A stretch of DNA of 64,000 bases, from assembly GCF_021155765.1 (NCBI RefSeq), contig NC_060116.1, forward strand, positions 7,998,001-8,062,000. Reading direction: 5' to 3'. The stretch's first letter is position 1; every line of letters starts with the position of its first letter. The stretch comes from Diprion similis. Its lineage: Eukaryota > Arthropoda > Insecta > Hymenoptera > Diprionidae. This document shows, in pieces, positions 25,405 through 36,700 of this stretch. Made by a program: the position numbers and the translations under genes. The notes beneath the pieces are model-generated. The model ran no database searches. It was not told the origin of the DNA and worked only from the letters and a program-made list of their open reading frames with translations.

Positions 25405-25944
25405 AGATGATATTTTATTTATGTTTTATTACAATTTACTACGGTGCATAGGTTGTTACGTCCCATCAATGGCTATGCAAAATTCAGAACTGCAGGCCCT
25501 GCATGTCTTTTGTTCTCATAAAGTCGGAACTAAGTTGAACAACATTTTACTGGCAGCAGATAAATCGGGCTCACTTTATTCTTTTATCTCATACGCCTCT
25601 GCAAATATCTAAACTATCTGATGTGCAGATGAATAAAAGAAATAAACAATTCGTCGAATGTTGCTATATATTAACAGTCCTTTCCTTGTGGATAATACTT
25701 ACAATTCTATAATTGTGGACATACATTTTTGCCAAGATATTTTATCTGATAGCTGTCTCATCAATATACCACACCTTTGTCTGTTACCTTGGTGACTGTG
25801 TTCATTTACCTCTATTGATTTAATTTTACATCGCATCCAAAACTCTGACATCTGTCACAGTCCTTTTGATACCCTACACTTCGTGTAATTTATACTTTGG
25901 ATTGTAGAAATATTATTTAAATCTAGTCAGTTCCGATATATAAT
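25405..25944 (+). other. 3' UTR of UBL7-like gene and promoter of tektin
   Basis: This 540 bp spacer carries two AATAAA hexamers at 25632-25637 and 25641-25646, suitable for ending the upstream transcript. The remaining 300 bp must hold the tektin promoter. An in-frame 75-codon ORF across 25385-25612 overlaps the UBL7 stop and is not supported. Confidence 0.55.
25632..25646 (+). terminator. Paired AATAAA poly(A) signals of UBL7-like gene
   Basis: Two canonical hexamers three bases apart lie about 230 bp after the stop at 25404. Tandem signals this close to the next gene make this the likely 3' end. Confidence 0.5.
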
Positions 25945-27812
25945 ATGGCTAAATCTGTAACCACATATGAGAAGCCGACACCTCATATTAGTAAGTTATC
26001 TGTAATATCATTAATATATACAGTATAAAAATTATCAATGTCTAAGAAAGATACTTTTGTACATATTTCCAATATTCAGGTGTAACGCAACACCTCATGT
26101 TTGAATAAACTGAATAACTAAAAAAAAACTATTATTCCAAGGCTTATCAGATTGGTATGCAAAGCAATGGGAACTTCAGCAATCAGCTAATACACGGAGG
26201 AATGACGCCTTTGAATTACGCAATGCAGCCCGTCAGATACGCTCAGAAACAAAAATTAAAACTGAATGGGATACGTATATGAACAATACTCGACTAGCAG
26301 ATCGGTAAGTTGCAAACTACGATTCAACATAGTAAGCAAATTTTGTCGTATCTTATAAAAATAATGTATGCTACATATGAACACTATCTGTTTGAAGAGT
26401 TACTGAACTGTCGAGATGGCGTGAACTTACTGAAAAACAACTTGAGAAATTAAAACAGGAAATACAACTTTTGAAAGACGAACGTAGCGACACGGAAAAA
26501 GAGTTGGAAAACTTGAACTTACCACTTCAGGTTACTGCTGAGTGTATTTCGATGAGAGATTGCAGAAGGGGTACAGAACTAACTTACGACGAGGCTAACG
26601 ATGAGTTGAAAAAGGAGCTTTGCGTTATTGAAGGCGTTAAGCAGTTATTAACCAATAGGTAAACAATATAAGCTCAGTTTTGTAGGAAGCTTCGTTTTCA
26701 TACAGTTGTTCCTGTTGAACAGAGTTCAAGCGGCATGGGAGAAATTGAACCGTTTGGAAGAAGTGAAGTTTAAAGTTGAACTGGATTTGCAAGATAAAAT
26801 TGACACCATTGAAATTGACACAGAGAATCTGAACTTAAACCGTACTTGTGCTAATATTAGCTATAAACCAAACGCTTTGAGGACACCAAAAAAGTAAGAT
26901 TTCGTTATTTTTGTTAAAACTTACTATAGAGGAATATTAATTTTGTTTTCAATCTCGCAGAACTATCTCTTACGAAGCATGGAAGGACCACTGTCGCTAC
27001 TCCAAACTTCTGGCTGATAACGAAATGAGTGACACGTACAATTTTCGAGAGGCCATGCAAGTCGTTAGAGAAAGAGCCAGGAACGATATAAGGGCTCAGC
27101 AAGATGTCTCAGATTTCACGTTGCGAAAGAGAATATATCAAACGCAAAAAGCTCGAAACGAACTAGACTGGCAAAAAATGAAAGTACGTAATATTCAGAA
27201 ACTTTTAAACAATGAACGATAGTTCCGAAATCACGTATTCCACGTCTGAAGTGCAGGTTCCCATTTAGGTAATAAGAATTTTTTCTAGATGCAAAAGGAA
27301 ATGGATGTAATGTTGAAAGAGATAGCAAGATTGGAAGATGCACTTTTGGCAAAAATTGATGCAATTAAGTGTGCTGAGACAAGATTGGAAAATCGTACAT
27401 GTCGTCCAGGTTTTGAGCTTTGTAGAGACGAGACGGAGTTGGGGCTCAAGGATGAAGTGCTACAATTAAGACAAACTCGAGAAGATCTGATGAATAAAAT
27501 CAATTGTGCGAAGTACGTTGAAACTCATCAAAATTGAAATGAATTAATATTAGATCATGCATGAAGTCTAAGATGAATATATCCTTGAAAAATATTGTAT
27601 ATTACTTCAGAGCAACATACAATGGCTTGGAATCACTCCTGATTCGTATTGATAAAAACTTGGATGACAAGCAGCATTCTCTGATGACAGACATCATGTG
27701 CTTGGATATGAGAGCTCGATTAAAAACAGGCGACCGTGCACCATTGGCTAATGAAACTGACCGCAATATCGTGCTGACACGGATGGAGCAAGAAATACCA
27801 ATTGAATCATAA
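25945..27812 (+). CDS. Tekt2: Tektin-2 (axonemal microtubule inner filament protein)
   Basis: Coiled-coil filament protein lining the lumen of axonemal doublet microtubules. In an insect it would serve sperm flagella and ciliated sensory neurons. Exons: 25945-25990, 26142-26304, 26398-26658, 26723-26893, 26961-27183, 27289-27512, 27611-27812. They join in phase to 429 residues, against 430 for human tektin-2. The N-terminal SDWYAKQWELQQSA block and the LNLPLQVTAECISMRDCRR segment align with tektin-2 rather than tektins 1, 3, 4 or 5. The protein is almost entirely predicted coiled coil, rich in Glu, Lys and Leu. The tektin signature nonapeptide, usually RPNVELCRD, reads RPGFELCRD here. The gene follows the UBL7-like gene at 540 bp and is convergent with UTP6. 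Confidence 0.93.
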
Positions 27813-28183
27813 GAAGTAAAATGTTTCAAAGAAAATTTCACATGGACTAGCGAGGTACCGTTTTCGTAATTCTATCTTAGAAGTGTGTTTTTATCAATTT
27901 ACAATGAATATTAATATTGTAATGGAGCGGTTTAGAAATATAATAATATCATACCAACATGAGGTGATCTTCAGGAGTGGTTTTATTACAAAAGCCAAGA
28001 ACAATTCTGATTATTTACATAATATGACACAACTGTTGTGATTACAAGAATTATTTTCAACATCTATGTGGATTTTGTTGCACACAAATTTAATATACAA
28101 TATCAATAGCGACGTACATATAAAAATTCTTATACAAATCCTAAGATATTTGTATACAGTAATATGGGACGTTGATTTATGAC
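27813..28183. other. Convergent 3' region between tektin and UTP6
   Basis: AT-rich DNA of 371 bp holds both 3' UTRs. A minus-strand AATAAA (as TTTATT at 27982-27987) could end UTP6. No clear + strand hexamer was found for tektin. Confidence 0.5.
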
Positions 28184-30971
28184 TCACTGGACTTGTTCAA
28201 TAGCATCTGAATTCGTCTTAATTAAACTGAATTCAGAAATGAAATTATCCGTAAGCACAGCTTCCAACGTTTTCACAGCTCTCATATGAATTTCACCCAC
28301 CTTTTTGGGGTCTCCTACTTTTAATTCAAACATAATGTAGTCCATCCATACATCTGTGTTCGTTTTGCCAAACTCCAATGTAGCCATTTCATGTGGACGG
28401 CGAGCATGTTTCAACGACACCTCAGGCTGCATCAGTTCTATAGCAGCCATTTTCTTGTGCAATTCCAAGCAGGGAGGTGGTTGAAGGCACAAATTATCAT
28501 ATGCCTTTCGTGCAACTTGAATACCTTGTCCAAAAGAAAATACAATTGATGTAAAATTTTTAATTTGCCTGGGGTTAAAATAATTCTCACTATGAGGTGG
28601 TTCTTGAGCTTATCGCATAATCGTCAACTTACTCTTGGAGAGAACTAGCCATTCGATGTAAGTCGGCTTCATATCTTTTGCAATAGTTGGCCCCTCTTGT
28701 AACGCAGCTCGAAAAAATTGTTCGGTTTTCTCAGGGCTCTTAGTCTGAACGTGCAGCAACCTCATTTTCCATAAAGGCAGTGACTTTTCCCCCAAAATTT
28801 CTGTTGCCTAATAGTTCAAAAAGTGAAATGGACAAGATTAGTGTTGGATAATGTAATTATCATAGCAGTACTTCGTCTATTGTTTATTATCGACTATTCT
28901 ATTTCTATCTATTTATCCCTTCAACTCGAATCTGAATTTCGAACTCCCCCACAGAACGGGAATATTAAAATTCATTAAAAATATTTATTACAACTTTGGA
29001 ATATGAATAAATTGCTTTTTTTTTACCTTGACAAAAGCAGCTGTGGCATTATCTTCTTGGCCAAAGGCAAGATGATATCTTAATCTTGCTTGCCAGAGAT
29101 CGACACTTTTGGGTAATGCATCTGTAGCCCAACACAAAACTTCGTACAATCGTTTTTGATCATTCTCGTTTTTCTTATTAGTACTCAGCATGCCAATCTG
29201 TAGATAAAATTTCTGATCAAATGAACGGTTCTCTTCATAAAATGTAGGTAAAGTATTCTGTGGTATGAAAATAAATGTTAACTGACCCATTGCAAATAAT
29301 ATTTTTCTTTCAATTTTCCAGCCTGGTGAGCTTGTGTCAAAGCGTTCCTGAGTAACTTTCTTTTGTAGTTCGGTAGAGAACTAGTCTCGTGATTAATTTC
29401 CAATATACAGTCTATATATAAAGACCACATTTCTTCGGTTTTAATTTTCTTTACAGCAGTTTGATAGACTTCATTGCATAGACTGATGCGATCTCGGAGA
29501 GAACTTTGTTCCGTCGAATCAATTTCCATCGGTGTGTCATTACCGGATGGTAAAACAAGACCTTCAAGTTCACGTCGAGCCATTGTATCCCACATCAGAG
29601 GTTCGTGAGCATATTCTTCCACCATATCACTACGGAATATACTTCCGGATATTAACGGCATTCTTTAGAAGATAGGTAAAATTCAATGCCCATGAATGTT
29701 ACTTACGAGACAATTTTGTTCTGAATTTTTTCAGTATTACTATGTTCCTTTGTAATATTCAACAAATCTATTATAAATTTAATATCTTTAATGCGTTTGA
29801 AGGCTTGGAGATATATGACGTAAGCCCGTTTCAACTCGATAGGCATATCGTTGTCGTTTGTGGCTGGTGTTGGGGTATCATTGGCATTTGAAGTATTTTG
29901 TTTGTTAGTCAAAGCCTCTGACAATTCTAATCTGTGATAACATAAAATAATCAGTACAGTATTTTGTCATCGACCAAATAGTAACTAGCAAAGTGTAGTT
30001 TCATAGATTTATCTCATGGAATTAGACAAGAAAATGAGATGCAATTGCAGAATCTTCGAGAGAATGTTAATATTATGTCTGACTCTGAGTCTTACTTAAA
30101 AGCGTCAGTAAAGAGTAACTGAGAATCTGGATGAAAATGTAGACCCCTTAGCAAGAACTGTCGTGCATTTTGAATGTTATGTGCCTCTTCCGCTTCCCAC
30201 CGTGCAGCGATGTGCCAACATTTTGGTTTATCCTGGTGAACTTGCAACATTCTTCCCATCATGCGGCTAATACTGCTGTGAAAACGCTAAAAAAAAAACG
30301 ACAGTTAATGAAATGGGAAAGTAGTTATGACTGCAGCACTGTATGTAAACTTTATGGGAATCCTATTATAAAATATTCCTAATCAAACTTACAACATGTT
30401 TGCAAAATTTCATATATGCAATCCAGAATCTCAAGTCATCTTGGAATTTGAAAATAGCTTGCTTATACAGTACATTAACTTTATTTGCAATGGTGTAGTC
30501 GATGTCTGATTTTTTCTGATTGATACCTAGTTTCTGAAAACATTATAATGGTATTATAGCAGCCTTGGAACAAGATAGATAACTACAATTACGGGAGTCA
30601 TCATTACATCTCTACGTTGTCGAATGAGTTTGAGTAAGTCCATCTCATACTGAATGTAGCGTAAGTAGTCTTCCTTGCACTTGGTGTGCCGTTGAATTTT
30701 GTACTCATATTCTTTACGCTTTTTGGCGATCCCTCTGAAAGGTAAATTCATGAGGAGGAATATTTCATCGCAAAAAATTGTGAAAGAATTACCGCAAGAA
30801 ATATTATATCATTCAACTCGTGTTTTACCGCGTATCAAACATTCGGTAGATTGGATCGAGACATAACCTCAAAACTAACCTTATTTCGTTTTTATCAAAA
30901 ATCTTTATGCGCTCCAGTTGTTCCAGTTCAGGAATCATATCCTCGCATCGTTTCTCGACAAATTCTGCCAT
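28184..30971 (-). CDS. Utp6: U3 snoRNA-associated protein 6, UTP6
   Basis: Component of the U3-containing small-subunit processome that processes 18S pre-rRNA in the nucleolus. Coding exons in transcript order: 30971-30880, 30734-30593, 30533-30393, 30286-30096, 29931-29707, 29629-29287, 29197-29027, 28807-28633, 28524-28184. They join in phase to 606 residues (human about 597). The N-terminal MAEFVEKRCEDMIPELEQLE matches the UTP6 signature. Helical HAT (half-TPR) repeats follow, for example LRFWIAYMKFCKHV, KCWHIAARWEAEEA and LWKMRLLHVQTK. The acceptor at 29197 was chosen over one 15 bases upstream because it sits after a better pyrimidine tract; both keep frame. The gene is head to head with aprataxin, 665 bp apart. 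Confidence 0.93.
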
Positions 30972-31636
30972 TGTAAAGTGTTTGTATCACAATACTATCG
31001 CAATATAAAATAAATCCTCTGCATACAGTATTTCCCCGCACCGTGCTCTATGCAATATTCAATAAAACAACATGTGAGAAGGCATCCATCGCTACTTAGG
31101 ATGTGTTCTGAAACTAGCTGACAGCGGTCAAAGCCCCCTAAGAGGCAGAGCTACCTACGAACTCTGTAGTGCAAAGGAGATAAAAGATAAATAACCGGAC
31201 TCGGAGCTAATTTTGGAAGGCACCTTTAAGTTACAAGTTTCTCCCCTAACGACCAGGCTGTACACAAAAATTTTCGTAACGGCTACCACATCTCAAAAAG
31301 TATTTACTCGATGTTGGTAAAGTGTACAGCTGGATCTGGATTTATCTGCTGCACCAATGCGTTTCTAGTTTGGTGTAATTCTTGAAATATTTCATAAAAT
31401 ATGAGAATCTTTAGTTTGTTGGAGTCACCAAACAGTTTACCCGGGGTTTAAGTAAATAATGGATGAAATATGAACATCACAACAGTTACAAGTAATCCAA
31501 ATGAATTAAACTGATTGAGCGATTTGAGCTTGTTTATGTCATGCACGCGTTGAACGCATTCTTATTTTCAAATTACAAGAGACCATTTTTCAATTTTTTA
31601 ATCGAAATCACGGGGATTAAAACAGTTTTTGCAACT
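30972..31636. promoter_or_regulatory. Divergent promoter region between UTP6 and aprataxin
   Basis: The spacer of 665 bp separates two start codons pointing away from each other, implying a shared upstream region. An upstream in-frame ATG of the aprataxin frame lies at 31541. No specific regulatory motif stands out. Confidence 0.5.
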
Positions 31637-32437
31637 ATGAGTAAGCACAAGTTGAATCTGAAGGCGTCGAGCGATCAACCAGCTGCCAAAAAGGGGCATT
31701 GGGCTTTAGGATTAGTTGATTCTATGAAGGACCCTGAATTACGGGTTGAAGAAGATGACAAAGTTGTCGTTATAAAGGACAAGTTTCCAAAAGCTGAATT
31801 TCACTTTCTGATATTGCCAAAGGCAGAGATTTCTGGAATCCTAAGCCTTCGAAAAGAGCATGAGGATCTTTTAAAGCATATGGATGATGTGGCAAAAAAT
31901 TTGACAGAGAAATATACACACAAAGAATTCAAGTAAGATGGGATTCATACTTCACTTTCACAAATTTTCCAAATCTTACGCACTAACTCGCTTTATCTGA
32001 TGTTTGAAATTTTTTTTAAATGCTGTACAGAATAGGATACCATGCAGTTCCGAATATGCAAAGATTACACCTTCATGTTATAAGCACAGACTTCAACAGC
32101 CCTTGTTTGAAGACCAAAGTCCATTGGAATTCGTTTACGAGTCCTTTTTTTAAATCTTCACAAAGTAAGTGTATCACGAATAATTTACCTTCTACGACGT
32201 CAACTATTTCTATGTATACAACATTACACATCACAATTTTACATCTTAATTAAGTAATACTTACAGTTGGCTATTATTTCAGGTATTCGAGAAGAGTTGG
32301 GAGAGAATGGAAAAATTAAAAAAATGAGCTGCGAAGAATGCGATGGTTATTTAAAACGTCCTCTACAATGTCACAAATGTAAGACCTTTCCTAAAAATAT
32401 GCCAGAATTAAAAAGGCACATATCTACCCATTCATGA
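31637..32437 (+). CDS. Aptx: Aprataxin (DNA 5'-adenylate hydrolase), short form without FHA domain
   Basis: HIT-family enzyme that removes AMP from abortive DNA ligation ends. Exons 31637-31932, 32031-32164 and 32283-32437 join in phase to 194 residues. The HIT domain ends in GYHAVPNM and [11 protein letters not shown], with His at about 112 and 114, then [13 protein letters not shown] as in human aprataxin. A C-terminal zinc finger (LQCHKCKTF, then ELKRHISTH) completes the catalytic unit. The FHA domain that links the vertebrate protein to XRCC1 and XRCC4 is absent, as I recall for fungal aprataxins. The frame is open upstream to an ATG at 31541, which would add 32 residues (opening [17 protein letters not shown], hydrophobic and basic, possibly a mitochondrial signal). 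I prefer 31637 because its context (AACTATGA) has A at -3. The human first HIT His is Arg here (about residue 110). Confidence 0.9.
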
Positions 32438-32886
32438 GTGAACAAACATAACTATTGTTAACCTGTCTTCACATTCAGACTACCATCAGATTAAAAATTC
32501 TTCAGTTATTGCTTATATCAAACTGAAAATATTGAATCTGTCTCAGGGGTTAGTTGTATATACTTGAATATTGATCAATTTTGCGATGAAGATTCTCCAA
32601 CAGTTCAATGATAATGAAATGAACAGCTTTTTCCTTCAATTCACAATGAAGAAAAGTAGATTTACGATACAAATTTTTGTAAAGCTATTTATTTTAGTAA
32701 TATTTTATTGTTAAACAAATGATATGTACGTGTAGCCAAGTCAGCTTTATACGATTTGGTGTCTCGTTTGAGTGCAGATGCAAGTTCTCACGCTATTCGC
32801 ATACTGCGACCCTCTAATTGGCACAACGTATGACAAAAAGAAGACTTTATTTTTTTCTGGCTATGAAAACTGCCTCGTGTTTTATC

Positions 32887-32892
32887 AATAAA
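32887..32892 (+). terminator. Poly(A) signal AATAAA of aprataxin
   Basis: This canonical hexamer lies about 450 bp after the aprataxin stop. It also lies just before the CpG-rich patch, consistent with the end of that gene. Confidence 0.5.
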
Positions 32893-32950
32893 GGCAAGAA
32901 ATACATTCTATCATACAATCTTCATTTCATGAAAATGGGAATATTTATTC

Positions 32951-33205
32951 TTATATAATATACGCTCGTATCCTGACACGTTGTACAATACAACGTTCAA
33001 ACAAGCGGCGCGAAAGATTAGGCGCCGAATGGTTCCGAGTGTGCTCGAAGCGGCGCTCGAGTCGTCGGCGACGAACTTCAAGCGGTTCGTAGAAACACCT
33101 CGAACTTCGACAAGTCAGGACGCGTCGCGTTGAGTCTCGACGCGGTGTATTCGATCTTACGGGATCATATGATTCATAATTTTCACATATTCTTATTGGA
33201 GGCAT
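32951..33205 (-). CDS. Unrecognised Arg-rich small ORF (84 residues)
   Basis: From the ATG at 33205 a minus-strand frame runs 85 codons to TAA at 32951. It opens MPPIRICENYESYDPVRS and is very rich in Arg, using mostly CGN codons in the CpG-rich patch. It includes RRRRLERRFEHTRNHSAP. Directly after the stop is a minus-strand AATAAA (32944-32949). I recognise no family. It could be a terminal exon of a gene, a small protein, or a chance ORF in CpG-rich promoter DNA. The open frame extends a few codons upstream without another ATG. Confidence 0.25.
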   Translation of the reverse strand: MPPIRICENYESYDPVRSNTPRRDSTRRVLTCRSSRCFYEPLEVRRRRLERRFEHTRNHSAPNLSRRLFERCIVQRVRIRAYII

Positions 33206-33558
33206 TGCCAGAGAATAAACCCATCTCCTTTGTACCAAAGTAAGTCTTTATTAGTTACGACATGTCGGTATAAAATCTCGATTACAGAAAAACAAACGAT
33301 GATCGCGTCGCAACCCGCGAGATGTGCTTTTGTTTTCTTCGAATCGTTTCGAAATGTCGTACGTGCGGGCACACATTTCGGAGTACGTCCATTGTTTTTC
33401 GTTTTCTGTTCGCGGAGTTTGCTTTCCTCGTCTATAATGGTGCTTTCTAACTTTTAAACAATCGTATGTGAGTCGAGGTGAGTTTGGTTGTGATTGTGCG
33501 GTTAGTGTATCGGTATTCGAGTCTGTGCATCTTGTGTAGGTGACCTCTATTCGGTATT

Positions 33559-33792
33559 TCAGTGCACCGGTATTTTCAGTGCGTATAACGACGGGATATT
33601 GTTCAAATTTTCAGTGGTTACGTGACGCGTCAGTTGAACAGTGAAGGTCAGCTCTGTGTTGATTGTTTGAAGGTGACTGGGATGCGAACGGACGGTGCGA
33701 TTTGTGAAGTGACAACATATCAGGCAAGGATTAGCTGCAAATTGGAGAGCTGCGGCTGAGTGAATTGACATCCCTGAGGCATCATACGATAG
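33559..33792 (+). other. Candidate non-coding first exon of an unseen + strand gene
   Basis: Two TCAGT initiator-like motifs at 33559-33563 and 33576-33580 precede a segment ending in a strong donor, ATAG|GTAAGA, at 33792/33793. The segment has no long frame; its best ORF starts at 33688 and has about 25 codons. Position at the edge of a CpG-rich patch suggests a 5' UTR exon with a long first intron. No coding exon that could follow it was recognised downstream. Confidence 0.35.
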
Positions 33793-36700
33793 GTAAGATT
33801 GCATTTATTATACATCTTGACGTTCTGCCAGTCCTCGTCGTGATTTAGTACTGGCAGTGTGGAGAATTAGTAATTGATTAGGATTGTAATTATCCTTGCC
33901 TACAGTTAGTTAATTCGATTTCGGCAGACGGGGACGTCAAAATTATTAAGAATCGTTGACAATTAAGTTTTTTCAATGCTATTCTAGAACTTGGGTGTTT
34001 TGTCAATAAACACGCTTTAGTTATTCTTGGGCCTACTTTGAACCCCTAATTTTTTGGCCCCGAAATTCTTTCCGATATGTGGATTTCTAAGACATTATGT
34101 CGCTCCGTCAAAGAATCGTCTATTCTACTGTACTCGACACAAAGGAAGTAAGTTAACAAGATTTAAATTCGTCACATTGAAGACTTAATAGACGGCAAAA
34201 AAGTTGATTTCCTTCCAAATAAAACCTTTCATGCTTAATTCATCGCGGATTCGTCAAACTATAGTTACGGCAGAGTCTAATCGTTTTCTCGTAGACATGA
34301 TGCATTAATGTGATAAACTTTAAGATCGTGTGGATCAGAAGTCCTTTAATGTGAACAGTTCAGATACTCAAAAATACTTTATTGGACCAAGTGTTATGAA
34401 CCGCAGAAACCTCACATTATACTCAACTCTTCACGACGAATATTCATTATGATATTTCGCACACGCATAATTTTTCATGTGTAACTTTTTTAAAATTGAT
34501 CTCTCCCTATAGTTTTTCTCTTGGTTTTTCTTTTTCAAAGCCAACCAGCATTCTATGTCCGTGGACTTGATACCACGTGGTTCTGACATCACGTTATCGT
34601 TTTTAAGCGCTTGCGTTTGCAAACTTTTATTTACCGTATCCGATTAGACAAAAGTTCGTTATTCCTTTACCCGACAACACTTAAAGGAAAGCGCCCAAAC
34701 CGAAAATCCTCTAGTCAAAAAGAGTGACGTTTTACACGGCTGACAGACTGGCTATAGCATTCTCTTAGTTCCTCTTAAAATAGTACATATCTTTGCATTT
34801 CCTTGTACTTCCGCTTTAGACCCACATTCTCCTGATCAATTAGAAAAAACTACCGTGTTTTCGCATCACTCCTTGGGGGGTCACCAACCCAAATGTGAAA
34901 CTGTAACTGGAAATGATTGGCCAGCGAAGCGCCTGGCTGCAGGAAACCTGTAATGCACAGGCCACGGAGCCCCGTGTTAAACCTTTTTTACCGGCCATCT
35001 GATTTTCGGAAACCTCCGACAAATTTAAGGTACTGGTCAACGTTTTGCCGTACCCATTTTCGTTACGAACCTTTACGGTATATGCGCAAAATGGAATTTG
35101 TAGAGGATTTTTTTGTAAGCATGTACCGTTCGAGTAATTCGTACAGAACTGTAGCTTCACCGCATATAGTTTACAAATATTTCCCAAGATAACGCTGGCT
35201 ACTAAGCAAGCTGGTGAGGTTCTGTCGATCACTTCACAAGCTGTTTTATCGTAAGCTGTACGGCGGGATTCGGTTAGAGTATCCTGTAAACCGCTACAAG
35301 TTTATTAATTACCAAACTATTACCGTCATCGTCGAGGAGAAATCAAAAACTGCGTTTCTAGTGAATCCGATGATATATATGCTGAAAAAGGATATGTTGA
35401 ATTCATCAAATATATCCCACATGACGATTTTAACACTCAGATATTCATGTACCTAAAGTTTCAATCGATCAAGCCTCATCAAAATTGGTTCGAATAATGT
35501 ATTATTAATAGATGAATGCAATATTCAGCTACAATTTCACCTATCGTAATTTCAAATGGCTGTTTAGGTTGCACTTACTTTTCGGAAATTCCTTATCGAA
35601 TCGCAGTAATATGTTAGCAGCAAGCATAGTTTTCGATCAAACGTGATCGATCGGAGCTTCAGGTACATCAATGTTTTTCCGTCGAATCAACTACACCCAT
35701 TTTGCCCAACGGTGAAAATGATGTAACTTGGTACTGGTTCTTCGTGTCGACCAAGCTGTTTTTCAAACAATATTATACTTGTTTCGTTGTATTTGGCTTG
35801 TCAAATAAATGTCACTTACCTCAACAAATTTTCTCTCTTTGTATATTTAAGTGTCGGTAGTATTCACGAAATCCCGAGTTAAACACTCAACTCCAATTGG
35901 TTGTATTCATTTCGTAAATGAGAGGTGGTAGGCTATCGAAACAGCTCAGGATTTGGAATTTAATGGAAGGTTTTGAATAATCAGTCACGGGTATAATGCG
36001 ATATTTCTGAAATTTTACTATGAATAAGTTTGATGTTCATGTTAATAAGGTTGTTTTCTCGCCAATAACGTTACTTACTAAGTATTTACATAGTCTTATA
36101 AAGTGATTTCTGTGTATCCGTGTATGTGTATTTTTATGGTGTATAGAAAATACAAGTTCTTTTTTTTTTTTTTGTTTTTTTTTTTAAATATATGTATGAG
36201 AATCTACGTACATTTAATAATACTGCGATTAATAGTTGAATAATATTCCATCGAAATTAAATATATTAAAATTAATTGAAGTAATTAATTTTTCTTTCTG
36301 TTTAGAGAAAAACTAGATATGCAAGGCATTCACTGATATTGCTTGCATTGTTGTGTCTCATTGTTTTGAGTTCGAGTAAATCTAACATAAATTATTAAAT
36401 TAACTAATGTTAACTTTATTTAATTTATCTAAGAGTTGGCTTTATAGAGAACTATGACCTTTTCTTAAGCTTTACAACAACGAAATCATTGCTTCAAATT
36501 TAATAATCGACGTTTCAAAGCTATGATTCCGTTTCGAGATAGATTTCCACATTAAAGTTTGCAACACCTATTTAAAACGATAGATTTTGTAAAGTTTACA
36601 GTAGAAGGAACACTTTCGCCCTTCAAAATGCACAAAGTCGCGTTACGAACTAATACTATATACTTTGTGAATATTGATTTCGGAAAATGCATATTCAGCC

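Noticed and set aside
34840-35232. 130-codon minus-strand ORF
   Set aside because: No recognised motif, overlapped by a 91-codon + ORF, and no splice or promoter signals.
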